Shown: positions 13,785 through 19,779, numbered from the stretch's first letter. The stretch: DNA of 34,312 nt from a virus (IMGVR_UViG_3300042291_000236:1-34312), one strand, 5' to 3'. The notes: generated from the sequence alone by a model not told the origin. Program-made: numbers and translations.

Positions 13785-14015
13785 TTATTTAGTTTTAAAG
13801 TGATTGATGTGTCTGTCTATTCCTTGAACTGCGGCATCTAATGAAGCGTAATAACTACTTCGCCAGTAATACCATTTGCCATGTAGGATTTGGTTATCCC
13901 ATGTTATATACATCCCTTTGTAGGTGTATTGTTTTGACATTCTTCCGTTACTGTTTACATAGGTAAACTCTTCTTTGATACCTTTTTTCTTTTGTTCTAG
14001 GGTTAGTTTCAGCAT
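13785..14015 (-). CDS. Small hypothetical early protein
   Basis: 76 residues, basic and rich in Tyr and Trp (QYTYKGMYITWDN, KWYYWRSSYYASLD), with a central beta-strand pattern and a C-terminal helix (AVQGIDRHINHF). The start follows the leader AAACCCAAACCA. No known domain is recognised. It lies 5 nt upstream of the HTH gene. Confidence 0.55.
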   Translation of the reverse strand: MLKLTLEQKKKGIKEEFTYVNSNGRMSKQYTYKGMYITWDNQILHGKWYYWRSSYYASLDAAVQGIDRHINHFKTK

Positions 14016-14052
14016 TGGTTTGGGTTTTTAGATCTCGTCAGAGATATGATTT

Positions 14053-14262
14053 TTATTCCTCCTTAGAGGGTTTTTGATAGATTTTTGTTTCTAATACTTC
14101 TGTTGTTCTTATAGGAATACCATTGCTTAGCTTCTCAAATATTGCGTAAGCTTTGTCCTTATCAGCATTAATAGATCCACTAATAAAGACACCTTCTTGC
14201 TTTGTGTAATACATTGTGATACCTAAGACTTGGTCTGTTTCTTGTACGAACTCGAATTTCAT
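14053..14262 (-). CDS. Small hypothetical early protein
   Basis: 69 residues starting MKFEFVQETDQVLGITMYY, with an N-terminal beta pattern, a DKDKAYAIFEKL helix, a further beta strand and a polar end. The leader AAACAAACAAAC supports the start. No family is recognised. Confidence 0.55.
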   Translation of the reverse strand: MKFEFVQETDQVLGITMYYTKQEGVFISGSINADKDKAYAIFEKLSNGIPIRTTEVLETKIYQKPSKEE

Positions 14263-14299
14263 GTTTGTTTGTTTTATTGTTTATTAATTTGTTGTTAAT

Positions 14300-14449
14300 C
14301 TATTTTTCTTTATCAATTAAATAGGCATTTTTTTCGGCTTCTTCTTCTTCTTCTTCATCCTCTTCCCAATCGCAATGTTCTAAACAATCAGGACAAATAT
14401 CTATTTCAGGATAATTGGTATGAGCTCCACAGCAGGTTGAGAATGGCAT
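14300..14449 (-). CDS. 49-residue zinc-ribbon protein with acidic tail
   Basis: The frame encodes MPFSTCCGAHTNYPE..., with cysteines at 6, 7, 19, 22 and 26 (CPDCLEHC), consistent with one zinc site. An uninterrupted acidic block (EEDEEEEEE) follows and the end is short and mixed. Its start overlaps the stop of the gene upstream (TAATG), so it is coupled. Similar tiny Cys-rich proteins with acidic tails occur in phages of Bacteroidota, as I recall. The acidic run could contact host nucleic-acid-binding proteins, but this is speculative. Confidence 0.6.
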   Translation of the reverse strand: MPFSTCCGAHTNYPEIDICPDCLEHCDWEEDEEEEEEAEKNAYLIDKEK

Positions 14450-14646
14450 TATTTATTAAGTTTTTGGTGTCTTGTAAAGTAGGTTTTTGGATCACCTATC
14501 TTGGCTTTACTCATATTCTTCTCATATTCTAATGGATGAATGCAAGTTTTTGTCTGATGGTTGTAATAGGCTTGTTCGCCTTTGTCAATGATTGTGCCAG
14601 TAATACCGCACTTCATCTGATAGGTAAGTGTGATTAATTCGTGCAT
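14449..14646 (-). CDS. Small hypothetical early protein, possible metal site
   Basis: 65 residues with MKCGITGTIIDKGEQAYYNHQTKTCIHP, in which Cys13, Cys35 and nearby His residues could bind metal, followed by a lysine-rich end. The start follows AACCAAAACAAAAAACC. It is coupled to the zinc-ribbon gene. It lies directly downstream of the TTTTTG repeat region (14685-14811), which may contain its promoter. Confidence 0.55.
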   Translation of the reverse strand: MHELITLTYQMKCGITGTIIDKGEQAYYNHQTKTCIHPLEYEKNMSKAKIGDPKTYFTRHQKLNK

Positions 14647-14684
14647 GGTTTTTTGTTTTGGTTGTAGAATGTAAAATTAGGAAG

Positions 14685-14811
14685 TTTTTGTAAATATTTA
14701 AAAGTTTTTTGTTAAAATATTGTTAAAGCTTTGCAAAAGTTTTTGTCCATGCAAAAGATTTTTGCCCCAGATTTTTGTGGGTTTTTGCATAGGGTTTTTG
14801 GAGGGTTTTTG
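14685..14811. repeat. Array of eight TTTTTG motifs in a 327-nt intergenic gap
   Basis: The core TTTTTG, mostly as (A/G)(G/A)TTTTTG(T/C), begins at 14685, 14706, 14740, 14759, 14772, 14782, 14795 and 14806. The last five are spaced 10-13 bp, close to a helical turn. Two copies are preceded by GCAAAAG. The gap (14647-14973) has no credible gene. The array is upstream of a leftward gene, so a multi-site operator or upstream activating region is plausible. Confidence 0.6.
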
Positions 14812-14882
14812 TCTGCAACCGCTTTTTAGTTGCACATTTAACTAGCTTTTGCCAATATGCAAGGGCAAAGCATAGCTAAAAT

Positions 14883-14919
14883 GCATTTTAAGGCACTTTT
14901 AAGGCTTAAATTTGGCTTA
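14883..14919. repeat. Intergenic element shared with the terS-terL gap
   Basis: GCATTTTAAGGC-AC-TTTTAAGGCTT here matches 18447-18471 at 22 of 25 positions, and AAGGCTTAAATTTGGCTTA (14901-14919) matches 18513-18531 at 17 of 19. Both copies are also preceded by ATAGCTA(A/C)AATGC. Neither copy is in a gene. Confidence 0.65.
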
Positions 14920-14973
14920 TCTTATTTGGATAGTATAAACATACCAACCGCAAAGAAAGTAGCTAAAAACGTC

Positions 14974-15183
14974 TTATTTTGCTAAATAGTCATTCCATGC
15001 TTGAGACTTACCGACATTTTCTTCCCATTCAATGTCCGAAATAATGTCTTCGATTTCTTCTTCGCTTACAACTTCGTTTCTTCCATTTAGGCAATTAATT
15101 GTGCAAAAAATAGAGTCGCCAACATATAAAACGAGGTCATTTGTATGCTCGTTAACTTGGTAGCTGTCAATTTTAAAGTTCAT
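14974..15183 (-). CDS. Small acidic hypothetical protein
   Basis: 69 residues, acidic (VVSEEEIEDIISDIEWEENV) after a short beta-like N-terminus with two cysteines (FCTINC). The leader AAAATCAAACACA supports the start. No family is recognised. A stem-loop (15209-15255) lies in its 5' leader. Confidence 0.55.
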   Translation of the reverse strand: MNFKIDSYQVNEHTNDLVLYVGDSIFCTINCLNGRNEVVSEEEIEDIISDIEWEENVGKSQAWNDYLAK

Positions 15184-15208
15184 TGTGTTTGATTTTGATT
15201 AAAAATAG

Positions 15209-15255
15209 AACCATTGTCGGCAACGAACCGAATAACCTCTTCAGGTTCAATGGTT
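15209..15255 (-). other. Leader stem-loop
   Basis: AACCATTG (15209-15216) pairs with CAATGGTT (15248-15255), enclosing further short pairings such as AACCT/AGGTT. On the minus strand it is followed by TATTTTT, so it could be a weak terminator separating 15264-15560 from the next gene. Confidence 0.5.
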
Positions 15256-15263
15256 AGGGGTGG

Positions 15264-15560
15264 CTATTTAATAGCCCAAAATGCCTCGTTTATTTGTTCT
15301 TCTAATTCGGAATATTCTTTTTGTTCCCAATTGTTTAAAATGTCTAATTTATAACCAATTTGCAAAAGCTCAATTTTTAGGCTTCTTGCTTCTTGTTGAG
15401 TAGCTTCTCTGCATTCCTTAGCATAAAAAGGATGACAAGCAGAATGCTGACCGATATGAGAATAACAAGACATAGTACCATTGCTCCACTCTTCAAAAGG
15501 AAAGTAGGCTAGTAAATCTTCATTTGCTTCGTGATATAAAAACTTTACTTTAGTTCTCAT
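15264..15560 (-). CDS. Conserved-type hypothetical early protein
   Basis: 98 residues. It begins MRTKVKFLYHEANEDLLAYF, contains CYSHIGQHSACHPFY and a helical C-terminus ending AFWAIK. The CYSHIGQHSAC pattern is one I associate with small phage and plasmid proteins of unknown function; the paired Cys and His could bind metal. It lies in the early operon among other acidic small proteins. The stop is in a short palindrome (GGCTATT-T-AATAGCC). Confidence 0.6.
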   Translation of the reverse strand: MRTKVKFLYHEANEDLLAYFPFEEWSNGTMSCYSHIGQHSACHPFYAKECREATQQEARSLKIELLQIGYKLDILNNWEQKEYSELEEQINEAFWAIK

Positions 15561-15570
15561 CGTTTAAGGT

Positions 15571-15807
15571 TTAATATTTATAAAAATTGCCTAAAAAAAT
15601 AGCTTTCCCAATGTTTGAGTCAGCCAATTGAAAGGCGTCAAAATAATCATAAGTTCCGTCAATGTCGTTGATAACATAAAACTCTTGCTGGTCGCTTATG
15701 TATTCTATAGATTTAGAAGATTTAGCAAAGCCAAATGAGATAAAAAAATCTTCTTGGTTGTCTTCACACTCTTTAATTAAGTGCTCAATACTTTTAATTT
15801 GTGTCAT
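15571..15807 (-). CDS. Small acidic hypothetical protein
   Basis: 78 residues, rich in Asp/Glu and aromatic residues (QEFYVINDIDGTYDYFDAF), with a mixed alpha/beta pattern. The start is preceded by AAAAACTACAAA. No known domain is recognised. Acidity and early placement would fit an inhibitor of host nucleic-acid-binding proteins, but there is no direct evidence. Confidence 0.5.
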   Translation of the reverse strand: MTQIKSIEHLIKECEDNQEDFFISFGFAKSSKSIEYISDQQEFYVINDIDGTYDYFDAFQLADSNIGKAIFLGNFYKY

Positions 15808-15827
15808 TTTGTAGTTTTTAAAGGTTA

Positions 15828-16220
15828 TTAATCTTCAATATTATTAAAATCTATTTCATCAAATTGGCTGAAGTCTACAGAGTTCTCTATTATGTATTCT
15901 GCAATTGTTGGCACTAATTCGCAAAGGTCTTCAGCTTGAAAATAGTTAAAACTTTCAAGGTTGCCATATCCGTTAAATCTTACTAAGTCATCGGAATACC
16001 TGTAGTCTCCGTAACATATTGCACGTGCCAAGCCTGTTAAATCCTTATCAAAAAAAGTATTTAGGAAGTCATCATCGTTAAATCTTACTTCGTCATCGTA
16101 GGCGTTAATTGATTGACAATACTCGTTGTTTAATTGAATTAGTTCATCCCTATCCATGCAATGAATAAGACTAATAACTTGCTGAATTGTTTGCTGTGTT
16201 GTTTGTATTGTGTTTGTCAT
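15828..16220 (-). CDS. Acidic early protein, conserved type
   Basis: 130 residues with a very acidic end (DFSQFDEIDFNNIED) and the features DRDELIQLNNEYCQSIN, FLNTFFDKD, ARAICYGDYRY and FNGYGNLESFNY. I recall similar proteins as unannotated phage and mobile-element genes. The overall acidic charge resembles DNA mimics such as some antirestriction proteins, but no ArdA or Ocr signature is present. The leader AAACCCAACACA supports the start. It is one of the first genes of the early unit, so it is probably made soon after infection. Confidence 0.6.
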   Translation of the reverse strand: MTNTIQTTQQTIQQVISLIHCMDRDELIQLNNEYCQSINAYDDEVRFNDDDFLNTFFDKDLTGLARAICYGDYRYSDDLVRFNGYGNLESFNYFQAEDLCELVPTIAEYIIENSVDFSQFDEIDFNNIED

Positions 16221-16234
16221 TGTGTTGGGTTTAA

Positions 16235-16447
16235 TTAATTTTCTGAATTTGTGTAAAATAAAATCGACTCAAGTATTGAGTTTGTTTCGGCGTCATATAA
16301 ATCCTCACAAACTCCCGTTATTAATTCTACATCTGAGTCGTCATGCTCTCTATAATGTAGAGTAATGGTATTTAAATCCAATCCGTAATCCTCTAATTCA
16401 ATTAGATAATCCATTAATTCTTTTGCGTTTAACACTTTCTTTTTCAT
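16235..16447 (-). CDS. Small acidic hypothetical protein
   Basis: I place the start at the ATG at 16447 (MKKKVLNAKELMDYL), about 70 residues. It follows AAAACCTACAAAC, the usual early leader, and leaves room for the membrane peptide upstream; the longer start at 16483 would run through that peptide. The protein is acidic (DDSDVELITGVCEDLYDAE). No domain is recognised. Confidence 0.55.
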   Translation of the reverse strand: MKKKVLNAKELMDYLIELEDYGLDLNTITLHYREHDDSDVELITGVCEDLYDAETNSILESILFYTNSEN

Positions 16448-16458
16448 GTTTGTAGGTT

Positions 16459-16551
16459 TTATTTGTTTGTAATTTCTTGCCATATTGTTTTAGCAAGTGT
16501 GATTAATAAAGTACCGATAATAAGGTACAAAGCAAAGTCGATGATGTTCAT
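16459..16551 (-). CDS. 30-residue membrane peptide
   Basis: The frame encodes MNIIDFALYLIIGTLLITLA..., a single hydrophobic helix with a Lys/Gln end. It lies 2 nt after a second such peptide (16554-16664) and 11 nt before the next gene, so it tiles exactly into the early operon. The leader is TCAAATAAGT. Confidence 0.45.
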   Translation of the reverse strand: MNIIDFALYLIIGTLLITLAKTIWQEITNK

Positions 16552-16553
16552 AC

Positions 16554-16664
16554 TTATTTGATTTTAGTGATTAAATAATCAGTGAATAATTTAGCTATGT
16601 TACCTAGTATTAAGGTAATTAAAGCTAAAGAGTAAAGCTGTAAAAAGTTGTCTAAGTGTTGCAT
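16554..16664 (-). CDS. 36-residue membrane peptide, first frame of the early unit
   Basis: The frame encodes MQHLDNFLQLYSLALITLIL..., one hydrophobic helix (about 8-24) and a basic end (TKIK). It is the first open frame downstream of the candidate early promoter at 16697-16723. A 5' leader of roughly 25-30 nt (AAAACTTAATACC before ATG) fits. Similar tiny membrane peptides also precede the initiator region. Confidence 0.45.
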   Translation of the reverse strand: MQHLDNFLQLYSLALITLILGNIAKLFTDYLITKIK

Positions 16665-16696
16665 GGTATTAAGTTTTATTTGTTATTAATAGGACC

Positions 16697-16726
16697 TAAA
16701 GATATGTAAACAATTGCAAACAATTG
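16697..16726 (-). promoter_or_regulatory. Candidate early leftward promoter with two CAATTG boxes
   Basis: On the minus strand TATCTTTA (16704-16697) resembles TAnnTTTG, with TTG (16723-16721) 16 nt upstream. Two copies of CAATTG at 16711-16716 and 16721-16726, exactly 10 bp apart, lie across the promoter and look like an operator. Confidence 0.5.
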
Positions 16727-16769
16727 TAAATATTTATAAGTTTATTTGTTAAAATTTTGTTAACGTTTA

Positions 16770-16890
16770 TATATAAGTATTAAGTATACTAGTATTAAGT
16801 ATGTAATATCTAATTTAATATTGAATAATATATTGTATATTAATATAAGTAGTTAATACTTATATAAGTACTTTACTAATTAAATTAGTA
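16770..16890. repeat. AT-rich region with a 14-bp inverted repeat
   Basis: TATATAAGTATTAA (16770-16783) is perfectly complementary to 16853-16866. Direct copies of AGTATTAAGTAT and a second palindrome TACTAATT-A-AATTAGTA (16874-16890) lie within or beside it. The gap from 16665 to 17233 has no credible gene, and this part is almost pure A/T. It could be an unwinding or regulatory region between the divergent operons. Confidence 0.55.
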
Positions 16891-16968
16891 GGTATGTATT
16901 AATAGAATACTATCCCTGTTTTTTACTCTTGCCGTTTCAGTGCCTTGACAATCATTAAATATTTACGC

Positions 16969-16976
16969 TAACTTTG
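16969..16976 (+). promoter_or_regulatory. Candidate rightward -7 box (TAACTTTG)
   Basis: An exact TAnnTTTG match. A TTGACA sequence starts at 16945, with 21 nt between TTG and the box, slightly longer than the usual 18-19. It could drive a long transcript through the G-rich region into the tRNA and terminase genes. Confidence 0.4.
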
Positions 16977-17091
16977 ACCACCTAAAGCACCACCAATGAC
17001 CAACCGAAACGATAGGGTAGAGCAGCGTATAATATATATTATGTTAAATAGTAGGGGACAAAGTACCCTTTTCAATGTTCCACCACTGAAG

Positions 17092-17116
17092 CCCTCCCCC
17101 ACTCCACCCCCTACCC
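17092..17116 (-). other. Putative G-quadruplex motif
   Basis: On the minus strand four G-runs (3, 5, 5 and 3) are separated by loops of 2, 6 and 1 nt. This fits the G3+N1-7 rule, in a genome that is otherwise AT-rich. It lies in the non-coding divergent control region. Confidence 0.65.
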
Positions 17117-17215
17117 TCTTTTTTAGCGTAGAAGATCCAATGCCTGGCTTGTGCCCCCCAATATTCTGATATAAAACAATGATTTTAACATTTTTAAACA
17201 TTACAATATAAGTTG

Positions 17216-17223
17216 TAGTTTTG
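17216..17223 (+). promoter_or_regulatory. Candidate promoter (TAGTTTTG) for the tRNA genes
   Basis: An exact TAnnTTTG match whose predicted start (about 17227-17230) is a few bases before the tRNA-Trp at 17234. The -33 region is T-rich without a clear TTG. Confidence 0.6.
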
Positions 17224-17233
17224 GCTTTACATA

Positions 17234-17304
17234 TCCGATTTAGTTCAATGGTAGAACAATGGTCTCCAAAACCATAGATATTAGTTCGAGTCTAATAGTC
17301 GGTG
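17234..17304 (+). tRNA. tRNA-Trp (anticodon CCA)
   Basis: A 71-nt cloverleaf folds by eye: D stem GTTC/GAAC, anticodon stem ATGGT/ACCAT with loop CTCCAAA, T stem ATTAG/CTAAT with loop TTCGAGT. The acceptor stem has six pairs and a T-T mismatch at the first position, with discriminator G73 as expected for Trp. The 3' CCA is not encoded (CA only). Confidence 0.85.
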
Positions 17305-17309
17305 CAAAT

Positions 17310-17448
17310 AGTTAGGTGGCGGAATGGTAGACGCTAATGGAGTAATATAGAGTGGACATAAAAGGATTACTTAAGGTATAGGCAGCATTAAGCTGTAATA
17401 GCCTTTCCAGTGAAGACACTCAAGTAGGTTCGAATCCTGCCCTAACTG
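17310..17448 (+). tRNA. Oversized tRNA-Leu-like gene with structured insert at the anticodon arm
   Basis: Three cloverleaf parts are clear: a perfect 7-bp acceptor stem (17310-17316 with 17441-17447), a leucine-type D arm (GGCGGAATGGTAGACGC), and a T arm GTAGG-TTCGAAT-CCTGC. A short variable arm AGTG-AAGA-CACT (17409-17420) also fits type II tRNAs. At 139 nt it is about 50 nt too long, and no ordinary 17-nt anticodon arm follows the D arm. Instead a hairpin at 17361-17406 (AAAGG-ATTAC-TTAA with a matching 3' strand, 14 bp) is inserted. AATGG (17336-17340) or TGGAG (17338-17342) could pair with sequence after the insert to form the anticodon stem, implying an intron-like insert. It may instead be a decayed or repurposed tRNA. 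Confidence 0.55.
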
Positions 17449-17460
17449 CAAAATAGAAAT

Positions 17461-17652
17461 ATGAAAGATACTTACGGCAAACGAGAGTACACTTGTAAAT
17501 GTGGTACTAAGACTGATGGATATGTTTGGTTTAGTCAAATCAAGACTACACAGTTTGAATGCACTAATTGTGGCAAGTGGTTAGGTCATGACAACCTAGA
17601 TAAGAAGGTTACTAGCATAATTTCAATACGCACACCAACAAAGAATAGATAA
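17461..17652 (+). CDS. Small zinc-ribbon protein
   Basis: 63 residues with two CxC/CxxC knuckles (Cys12, Cys14, Cys34, Cys37; TCKCG and CTNCGKW) that form a likely zinc ribbon, and a basic C-terminus. It lies 12 nt after the tRNA-like gene and 1 nt before the next gene. Its role is unknown; nucleic acid binding is plausible. Confidence 0.6.
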   Translation: MKDTYGKREYTCKCGTKTDGYVWFSQIKTTQFECTNCGKWLGHDNLDKKVTSIISIRTPTKNR

Positions 17653-17653
17653 T

Positions 17654-17869
17654 ATGAAAACACCTTTACAGCAATTAATGGAATGGTTTAACGAAAGACC
17701 AGAGTATGATAAAACCTCTGAAGGTTATGAAATTATGCAGAAAGCACAAGAATTATTGAAAGCAGAATCTGATTTTGCAAGAGAAGCTTACATATTAGGT
17801 CATTATGACTCATCGCTTGACATTTATAACCCTTCCGAGTGTTATGGCGAACTAACTAAAAACATTTAA
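17654..17869 (+). CDS. Small helical hypothetical protein
   Basis: 71 residues: MKTPLQQLMEWFNE, a helix (YEIMQKAQELLKAESDFAREAYILGHYDS) and a polar end. The layout resembles the protein at 8405-8677 on the other strand. It lies 1 nt before the terminase small subunit gene. No function is recognised. Confidence 0.55.
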   Translation: MKTPLQQLMEWFNERPEYDKTSEGYEIMQKAQELLKAESDFAREAYILGHYDSSLDIYNPSECYGELTKNI

Positions 17870-17870
17870 A

Positions 17871-18428
17871 ATGAACGCACAATTCAAAGAAATAGCTAAA
17901 GAGGCTTTTATCATCGCCTACAAGGAAAACTTCGGCAATATCACCATATCGTGCGAGGCTTCTGGAGTCGGTAGGACGCAGTATAAGACTTGGTTGAAGG
18001 ATGATCCTGAGTTTGCTAAGAGGTTGGCTGAAATCGAGCCTGAGGAGATAATGCTTGACTTTGGCGAACAAAAGCTAATGGAGAGGATTGCTAGGGGAGA
18101 TACCTTAGCTACCATGTTCTTACTGAAGACTAGAGGTAAGAGAAGAGGATATATCGAGAAAACCGAGGTTGCTCACGAAGGAGATGTGGTTAAGCAGATT
18201 ACAGTCAACGTAGTTAAACCGAACCAAATTGGAGATATTATGAAACAAGTAGACGGAGATGAGCACAAAGCGTTACCTCAAGGTGAGATAATCAACTTTG
18301 ATACGCAAACAGAGCCAGGAATGGTCGTACCTGCTTACAAAGCTGGAGAAAGTGATGAAATCCCACTTTATAACCATGATAAGGGTGAATTATTAGATAT
18401 TAATGAAGATGGTGAGTATGAGGAATAG
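17871..18428 (+). CDS. terS: Terminase small subunit
   Basis: 185 residues. The N-terminus has an HTH pattern (GNITISCEASGVGRTQYKTWLKDDPEF), followed by a helical oligomerisation region (GEQKLMERIARGDTLATMFLLKTRGKRRGY). Both are typical of phage small terminases that recognise the packaging site. The C-terminal 90 residues are acidic and probably flexible. It precedes the large subunit, separated by a 193-nt gap that holds repeats and may include the packaging site. Confidence 0.75.
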   Translation: MNAQFKEIAKEAFIIAYKENFGNITISCEASGVGRTQYKTWLKDDPEFAKRLAEIEPEEIMLDFGEQKLMERIARGDTLATMFLLKTRGKRRGYIEKTEVAHEGDVVKQITVNVVKPNQIGDIMKQVDGDEHKALPQGEIINFDTQTEPGMVVPAYKAGESDEIPLYNHDKGELLDINEDGEYEE

Positions 18429-18446
18429 CTACAATGCCTTTATTTC

Positions 18447-18585
18447 GCATTTTAAGGCGATTCTAAGGCTTTTAACCCTATGTGTAGTACTATGTGTCCA
18501 CTTTGGGATTGAAAGGCTTAAATGGGGCTTAAAATAGCAAATGGGTCTACCCTTGTATAAAACCAAAAGTTTTCTAATGGAAAAC
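18447..18585. promoter_or_regulatory. Non-coding gap between terS and terL with repeats (possible pac/cos or control region)
   Basis: The gap 18429-18621 holds the second copy of the GCATTTTAAGGC...AAGGCTT element (18447-18471), a related AAGGCTTAAATGGGGCTTA (18513-18531), two direct CTATGTGT copies 12 bp apart (18478 and 18490), and a hairpin GTTTTC-TAATG-GAAAAC (18569-18585). Two T-runs then lead to the terL start. No open frame of note is present. Confidence 0.5.
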
Positions 18586-18621
18586 ACGCAACCAATTTTT
18601 TAATTTTTTTTCCTATGTCTT

Positions 18622-19758
18622 ATGAATGTAACCACAAACATCGTCTTCGAAATCCTGCAAAACAGCCAAAAAAAAATATCAGTTATGCAAGGCGGAACAA
18701 GGTCTGGCAAAACTTACAATGTATTGACCTGGTTTATCGTGAAATTATTACAAGAGAAGGGAAAAACCCTAACCATTTGCAGATCCTCGTTGCCATCCAT
18801 AAAAGGCTCAGTGATGAGAGACTTTATCGAAATACTATCGAAATATGGATTATACTCAGAAGAAAAGCACAACAAATCAGAAAATCTTTACTTCTTAGGA
18901 GGCAATGTCGTAGAGTTCGTCTCTACCGATCAGCCACAAAAAATAAGAGGTCGTAAAAGAAACTACTTGTTTATTAACGAGGCGAATGAGGTAAACTACG
19001 AATCTTGGATGCAGTTAGCATTAAGAACCACAGAAAAGATTGTAATTGACTATAACCCTTCTGATTACTACTCTTGGATTTACGATAAGGTTGTTCCTAG
19101 AGAAGATGCTGACTTTACCATCACTACCTACCTAGACAACCCATTTCTTGAAAAATCAATCGTAGATGAGATTGAGAGGCTTAAAACAGCCGACCATGAA
19201 TATTGGAGAGTTTATGGCTTAGGAGAGAGGGCAATATCCCAAGCGACCATTTATACGCATTGGAAGCGTAGAAGGAACTTCCCTGATGGCGGAGATGTGT
19301 TTTACGGACTTGACTTTGGCTTCAACAATCAAACAGCCCTTGTTAGGGTTAAGAACTTTGATGGCGAGTTATTTGTCGACCAATTAATATACGATACCAA
19401 AATGTCAACCGCTTTACTAATCGATAGGATGCGTTCTTTAGGGCTTGATAGGAACTCAGAGATATATGCCGACCCTGCTGAACCGAAAACCATCTCGGAG
19501 GTGAATAAGGCTGGATTTAACTTAAAGAGTGCTGTAAAGGATGTTTATGCAGGAATCAACAAGGTAAAATCATTTCCTTTGCATATCAGGTCAGAGTCCT
19601 TAGATTTGCTTGATGAGATTAAAAACTATAAGTGGAAGACCGATACAGATGGCAATACACTTGATGAACCTGTGAAGTTTAGAGATCACTTAATGGACGC
19701 AATGAGGTATGCCATATACACAAAATATGCGAAACCTAAAAGAGGGTGGGTTGTATAG
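18622..19758 (+). CDS. terL: Terminase large subunit
   Basis: 378 residues. The ATPase has Walker A GGTRSGKT (24-31), the arginine-rich region after STDQPQKI, and Walker B LFINEAN (116-122). The nuclease domain begins at YGLDFGFNN (Asp231), continues with IYADPAEPK and ends with HLMDAMRYAIY, whose Asp completes the metal site. It translocates and cuts DNA at the portal. The start is preceded by T-runs and has no Shine-Dalgarno sequence. An overlapping frame that starts 7 nt earlier is a shadow of this gene. Confidence 0.95.
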   Translation: MNVTTNIVFEILQNSQKKISVMQGGTRSGKTYNVLTWFIVKLLQEKGKTLTICRSSLPSIKGSVMRDFIEILSKYGLYSEEKHNKSENLYFLGGNVVEFVSTDQPQKIRGRKRNYLFINEANEVNYESWMQLALRTTEKIVIDYNPSDYYSWIYDKVVPREDADFTITTYLDNPFLEKSIVDEIERLKTADHEYWRVYGLGERAISQATIYTHWKRRRNFPDGGDVFYGLDFGFNNQTALVRVKNFDGELFVDQLIYDTKMSTALLIDRMRSLGLDRNSEIYADPAEPKTISEVNKAGFNLKSAVKDVYAGINKVKSFPLHIRSESLDLLDEIKNYKWKTDTDGNTLDEPVKFRDHLMDAMRYAIYTKYAKPKRGWVV

Positions 19759-19779
19759 CATAAAAATTTGTTACTTTTG
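19751..19779 (+). promoter_or_regulatory. Promoter upstream of the portal gene
   Basis: TTG (19751-19753), an 18-nt spacer and TACTTTTG (19772-19779) match the Bacteroidota consensus well. It overlaps the end of terL, and predicted start lies near 19785, before the GTG start at 19797. Confidence 0.7.

Noticed and set aside
14685-14811. CRISPR-like array
   Set aside because: Repeats are only 6-9 nt at irregular 10-34 nt spacing; no conserved repeat of CRISPR length.
16968-17201. 77-codon minus-strand frame
   Set aside because: Low-complexity Gly-rich peptide that arises from the G-rich tract; no start leader and it runs against the candidate promoters.
17310-17448. Group I intron in the tRNA-like gene
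   Set aside because: The insert is about 50-60 nt, far below the minimum size of a group I catalytic core, and no P3-P7 elements are visible.
17856-18115. Two minus-strand frames over terS
   Set aside because: They overlap a clear terminase small subunit and have no recognisable features.
18615-18956. 113-codon frame starting 7 nt before terL
   Set aside because: It lies wholly over the terL ATPase domain in another frame, is unusually Arg-rich and shows no domain; terL motifs are clear.
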